A stretch of DNA of 64,000 nucleotides. It comes from an uncultured Clostridia bacterium (lineage in GTDB: Bacteria > Bacillota > Clostridia > Oscillospirales > Acutalibacteraceae). Every line of letters begins with the position of its first letter. Within the stretch, counting starts at the first letter, position 1. Under the pieces are notes generated by a model. It made no database searches. It was not told the origin of the DNA and saw only the letters and a program-made list of their open reading frames with translations. Positions 60,174-64,000 of this stretch are shown here, piece after piece. A program made the translations under genes and the position numbers. The DNA lies in the NCBI GenBank assembly GCA_937876375.1, contig CALEHY010000009.1:124001-188000 (forward strand), read 5' to 3'.

Positions 60174-61337
60174 ATGAATACAAAGGAATTAGACAACGAA
60201 TATATCGCTCACTCATATGGACGTTTTGACGTATGCCTAGTTAAAGGCAAGGGTTCAACTCTTTATGATGAGAATGGTAAGGAATACATAGATCTTGGCT
60301 CTGGTATTGGTGTTACAGCATTTGGTATCTGTGATGACGAGTGGAACAAGGCTGTTATTGAACAGCTTGGCAAGGTACAGCACACCTCTAACCTATATTT
60401 CACAGAGCCATGTACAAGACTTGCAGAGCTACTATGTCAAAAGAGTGGAATGAAAAAGGTTTTCTTCAGCAACAGTGGTGCAGAGGCAAATGAGGGTGCA
60501 ATCAAATTCGCTAGAAAATACAGTTTTGACAAATATGGTGAGGGCAGAGCTACCATAATCACTCTAACAGACTCGTTCCATGGTAGAACAATCACTACTC
60601 TTGCTGCTACTGGTCAAGAGGTATTCCACACAACATTTGGACCATTTACACAAGGTTTTAAGTATTGCCCTGCTAATGACATCAATGCGCTCAAGGATAT
60701 GATTACAGACGACGTATGCGCCATCATGTTCGAATGCATTCAGGGTGAAGGTGGTGTAAACGACCTAACACCAGAATTTGTTAACGCAATAAATGATATA
60801 GCTAATGATAAGGATATATTGATGATTGTTGACGAGGTACAGACTGGTAACGGAAGAACTGGCAAATACTTCGCATATCAGCATTTTGGCATCAAACCTG
60901 ATATCGTTTCAACAGCAAAGGGTCTGGGTGGTGGACTACCAATCGGTGCTGTAATCTTTGGTGAAAAGGTTGCTGACTGTATCACACCATCAAGCCATGG
61001 CTCAACATTCGGTGGTAATCCAATCGCTTGCGCTGGTGCTATCAGCATTGTTGAGAGAATTGATGATGATTTTCTAAATGAGGTCAATGCCAAAAGCGAA
61101 TATATCATAGGTAAAATCAAGGATATAAAGGGTGTAAACAGCATTAGTGGAAAGGGACTGATGATTGGTATCGCTACAGACAAAAACGCTGGTGATATCG
61201 CCAAATCATGTCTAGAAAAAGGACTACTAGTACTAACAGCACACAAGAATAAAGTAAGACTACTCCCTGCTCTATCAATCAGCTACGATGAGATAGACAA
61301 GGGACTTGATATACTCAAGGAGGTAATTGAAGCATGA
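60174..61337 (+). CDS. argD: Acetylornithine aminotransferase
   Basis: 387 residues. The PLP lysine is in STAKGLGGGLPIGA. Other class III motifs are FFSNSGAEANEGAIKFARKY and VDEVQTGNGRTG. It makes N-acetylornithine. Overlaps argF by 4 nt. Confidence 0.94.
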   Translation: MNTKELDNEYIAHSYGRFDVCLVKGKGSTLYDENGKEYIDLGSGIGVTAFGICDDEWNKAVIEQLGKVQHTSNLYFTEPCTRLAELLCQKSGMKKVFFSNSGAEANEGAIKFARKYSFDKYGEGRATIITLTDSFHGRTITTLAATGQEVFHTTFGPFTQGFKYCPANDINALKDMITDDVCAIMFECIQGEGGVNDLTPEFVNAINDIANDKDILMIVDEVQTGNGRTGKYFAYQHFGIKPDIVSTAKGLGGGLPIGAVIFGEKVADCITPSSHGSTFGGNPIACAGAISIVERIDDDFLNEVNAKSEYIIGKIKDIKGVNSISGKGLMIGIATDKNAGDIAKSCLEKGLLVLTAHKNKVRLLPALSISYDEIDKGLDILKEVIEA

Positions 61338-62239
61338 AGCATTTGCTAAAGCTACAGGACTTAAATCAAAAAGAAATATTGGACATATTAAATCTTGCTG
61401 ATCAGCTAAAATTTGAGACTCACAATGGAATTGAGCATCATTTGCTAAAGGGCAAGACACTTGGTATGATTTTTCAAAAAAGCTCTACCAGAACACGTGT
61501 AAGCTTTGAGACTGGAATGTACCAGCTTGGTGGTCAAGCACTATTCCTATCAAACAGAGATTTGCAGATTGGCAGAGGTGAACCAGTCGAGGACACAGCG
61601 AGAGTACTCAGCAGATATCTTGATGGTATTATGATTAGAACCTTTGAGCAAAAAGAGGTTGAGGATTTGGCTGAATATGGCTCAATTCCTATCATAAATG
61701 GTCTAACCGACTATTGTCATCCATGTCAGGTGCTTGCTGACCTAATGACAATTAGAGAGTACAAAAAGAGCTTCGATGGTCTAAAGTTCTGCTTTATCGG
61801 TGATGGTAACAATATGGCAAACAGTCTTATCATCGGTGCTATTACAATGGGTATGGAATGTGCTGTTGCCTGTCCAAAGGGTTATGAGCCAAATGAGGAC
61901 GTTATCAAATGGGCAAACGAGAATGGCAAATTCACATGTAGCGATGATATCCTAGCTTGTGCAAAAGGCTCTGACGTACTTTATACTGACGTATGGGCAT
62001 CAATGGGTCAAGAGGAAGAGAAGGCTGAAAGAGAGAAAATCTTCAAGTCATTCCAAATCAATGACGAGGTTATGGCTGTAGCAAAAGATGATGCTATGGT
62101 GCTACATTGTTTGCCTGCTCATAGAGAAGAAGAAATCACAGCAAAGGTATTTGAGGAGCATGCCGATGAAATCTTCGACGAGGCTGAAAACAGACTACAC
62201 GCTCAAAAGGCTGTGCTAGTAAAGCTAATGGCTGACTAA
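61334..62239 (+). CDS. argF: Ornithine carbamoyltransferase
   Basis: 301 residues. Carbamoyl-phosphate motif SSTRTRVSFETGMYQLGG, HPCQVLADL and HCLPAHREEEI are complete. It converts ornithine and carbamoyl phosphate into citrulline. Last gene of the arg operon; no argG or argH is in the window. Confidence 0.95.
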   Translation: MKHLLKLQDLNQKEILDILNLADQLKFETHNGIEHHLLKGKTLGMIFQKSSTRTRVSFETGMYQLGGQALFLSNRDLQIGRGEPVEDTARVLSRYLDGIMIRTFEQKEVEDLAEYGSIPIINGLTDYCHPCQVLADLMTIREYKKSFDGLKFCFIGDGNNMANSLIIGAITMGMECAVACPKGYEPNEDVIKWANENGKFTCSDDILACAKGSDVLYTDVWASMGQEEEKAEREKIFKSFQINDEVMAVAKDDAMVLHCLPAHREEEITAKVFEEHADEIFDEAENRLHAQKAVLVKLMAD

Positions 62240-62256
62240 TAAATAAAAGTATACAA

Positions 62257-62290
62257 AAAAGGCTTGGTTCAAACGAACCAAGCCTTTAAT
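62257..62290. terminator. Bidirectional terminator between argF and the BMP gene
   Basis: AAAGGCTTGGTTC (62257-62269) pairs with GAACCAAGCCTTT (62274-62286). The leftward T-run is perfect. Confidence 0.9.
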
Positions 62291-62299
62291 ATTTATATC

Positions 62300-64000
62300 T
62301 TATTTTACCCAATAGTTAAGTGTTAGGCACTTTGATGAATATACTGTTCTGATATCACCTGTTGGAGCCTTAACCTTGATATCGCCCTTTGCAAGCTTTT
62401 CAAATACAGCTGGGTATTCTGCATTATCCTCTGGAATATTAGTTGTATAAATACAGCCATTATCACAGTTACCAGTAATGTTTGTTGCTCCCTCAAAGTT
62501 TGCTAGTGCAAGCTTGATAGCAGCACCGTAATCGTTAACTACAGATGCAAGACAATTACCCCAACCGTTCTGGTCAACACCAGCGCCAAATGCATATACC
62601 TGATAATCATAGTTCCATGTTGCTGTGAAAATTGAATCACTCTGTGAATTACCACCACCAAAGATTACCTGTGCACCATCGTCAAACATTGCCTCTGCAA
62701 TAGAAGCATATCTGTCGACCATATTGAAGTTTGTCTTGTAGCAGAACTCGTTCTCCATAGAGATACCAGTTGAAAGACCTTGGTTATCAACATTCTCCCA
62801 CTTGTAGAACATATAGCCGTCTTGTGGAGCATCAGCAACAACCTCTACATAGTCACCAATACGATATGAGCCAGAGCCAGTACCATTCTCAACAGTGACA
62901 TCGAATGTAGGAACATCTGAATCGTCATACAAAGCAATTAGCTCTATAGGCTTGTCAGTAACCTTTACCTTTGCCCAAGGGTTAGTTGAGTCCTCAACAA
63001 CATCGTCGATATCACACTCATTAACTGCCCAACCAGAAAATACTGAGTTTGGAAATGCAGTAGGTGCAACGATTTCGACAGTTATATTCTCTGGTACATT
63101 ATATGTAGCAACAACCTCACCAATATTGGACATATAGCCATAAGTCCTGTGAACGATAACAGGCTGTGTCTTTGTTTCAGCCCATACAGCAGTAATAGTA
63201 CAATCACAATCACCAACAAGAAGATTCATAGTTGACTTACTCTTTGATGAGATATTAACCTTACCATCACGAACGCCATCAGTATCGCTCTTGACCTCCC
63301 AATGATCAAAAACCTTGCCCTCTGGTGCAGGGTTAGCAACAATAGCAACATTCTCACCATCGGCATAAACGCCAGAGCCAAGACCATCTACAACATTAAC
63401 CTTAAATGTTTTTTCCTTGCTATCAGAAACCTTTGTATAAACTGGTCTAATAGTGAATGAATAGTCATAATCGAGATTTTCTGCATCATACTCTGCATAA
63501 TCCATATATACAGGCTTTGCTGACTCATCAGCAGCAAGAGCAGCACCCTGAACATATCCAGCACCATATAGTGCAGATTCCTCATCTGATACAGAGCCAA
63601 GATAGCCAAGCTTTGTATTACCAAGGATAACAGAAGTGTATCCAGCAAGATATCCAGCCTGTAGCAAATCGAAATCAATAGTCATTACATTTGAGATAAC
63701 CTGCTCAATACCGTTAATATCAACTGGAACAGCATCAACAAGGATAAACTTAATATCCTTATATTCTGGTGCAAGCTCACAGATAGGAGCAGCAAATTTT
63801 TCACCAGGAAGAATGATATACTCTGCACCATTCTTAACAGAAAGGTCGATATAGTTCTTAACACTATCTACTGATAGAGAGCCATCATCCTCTGTCTTTG
63901 GCTGATAGTAACGACAAGCCATATTGTTATCGCTAGCGTATTGCTCGATACCATTCCAAGCGCTCTGGTTGTAACCACCATCAGTAATAGTAGCGCCATC
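62300..64000 (-). CDS. BMP/PnrA-family substrate-binding protein with inserted InlB-like repeats (partial)
   Basis: 567 residues visible; the N-terminus lies beyond the right edge. The first visible part (GGYNQSAWNGIEQYASDN, then YIILPGEKFAAPICELAPEY) and the last part (QVIFGGGNSQSDSIF, YAFGAGVDQNGW) are the two lobes of a PnrA-like nucleoside-binding lipoprotein. Between them, about 175 to 400, are three degenerate InlB/Flg_new-type repeats of about 70 residues (VVDGLGSGVYADGENVAIVA...VFDHWEV and similar). The gene would work in nucleoside uptake at the cell surface with an ABC transporter outside the window. The insertion is unusual for the family. Confidence 0.88.
   Translation of the reverse strand, partial: DGATITDGGYNQSAWNGIEQYASDNNMACRYYQPKTEDDGSLSVDSVKNYIDLSVKNGAEYIILPGEKFAAPICELAPEYKDIKFILVDAVPVDINGIEQVISNVMTIDFDLLQAGYLAGYTSVILGNTKLGYLGSVSDEESALYGAGYVQGAALAADESAKPVYMDYAEYDAENLDYDYSFTIRPVYTKVSDSKEKTFKVNVVDGLGSGVYADGENVAIVANPAPEGKVFDHWEVKSDTDGVRDGKVNISSKSKSTMNLLVGDCDCTITAVWAETKTQPVIVHRTYGYMSNIGEVVATYNVPENITVEIVAPTAFPNSVFSGWAVNECDIDDVVEDSTNPWAKVKVTDKPIELIALYDDSDVPTFDVTVENGTGSGSYRIGDYVEVVADAPQDGYMFYKWENVDNQGLSTGISMENEFCYKTNFNMVDRYASIAEAMFDDGAQVIFGGGNSQSDSIFTATWNYDYQVYAFGAGVDQNGWGNCLASVVNDYGAAIKLALANFEGATNITGNCDNGCIYTTNIPEDNAEYPAVFEKLAKGDIKVKAPTGDIRTVYSSKCLTLNYWVK

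Overview
The window looks like a low-GC Gram-positive chromosome, most likely class Clostridia (Ruminococcus/Oscillospirales-like). The clues are AT-rich DNA, strong GGAGG ribosome binding sites, TTGACA/TATAAT promoters with 16-17 bp spacers, paired ClpE- and ClpC-type unfoldases, an EcfA1-EcfA2-EcfT module, a SigH-like sigma factor and a BclA-like collagen protein. The genus call is inference; no rRNA is present.

Positions 1 to about 25.6 kb are the right-hand part of a tailed-phage prophage whose left end lies outside the window. From its right edge it carries a tyrosine integrase, two XRE regulators and an immunity region with repeated TTCTCG-N5-CGAGAA operators. A long leftward early operon follows: PD-(D/E)XK nuclease, Sak4-like ATPase, DUF669 protein, SF2 helicase, dUTPase, VRR-NUC, DNA methyltransferases, primase-helicase, likely small terminase and RNA ligase. 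The leftward late region (small phage proteins, then the large terminase) runs off the left edge. Between early and late regions sits a cassette of opposite orientation (5.6-9.75 kb). It holds a serine recombinase, unknown A-rich genes, about 0.9 kb of repeat-rich non-coding DNA, and an HTH regulator. Two of its promoters, 2.5 kb apart, share one operator family (core TACGCACAATGTG). This cassette is the least explained part of the window.

At 25.6-26.1 kb five tRNA genes (Lys, Gln, His, Arg, Gly, on the minus strand) mark the right prophage boundary. A leftward housekeeping cluster at 38.7-26.1 kb follows: ruvC-ruvA-ruvB-glmM-methyltransferase-ecfA1-ecfA2-ecfT-truA-DUF5711-cvpA-pgsA-clpE. Its genes are closely packed and probably form one operon.

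From 38.8 to 48.2 kb come gdhA, a YdcF-like protein, an acidic-tailed membrane protein, an FRG-domain gene coupled to an Rrf2 regulator, clpC, a collagen-like surface protein with a glycosyltransferase next to it, and a hypothetical gene. At 48.2-52.2 kb lies a branched-chain amino acid operon, ilvB-ilvN-leuC-leuD. Next come ychF, a sporulation-type sigma factor, a zinc-ribbon protein, two divergent tRNA-Ser genes, an XRE membrane protein and a DUF6512 protein. An arginine operon argC-J-B-D-F (57.1-62.2 kb) is followed by a right-edge-truncated BMP/PnrA-type binding protein that carries inserted InlB-like repeats.
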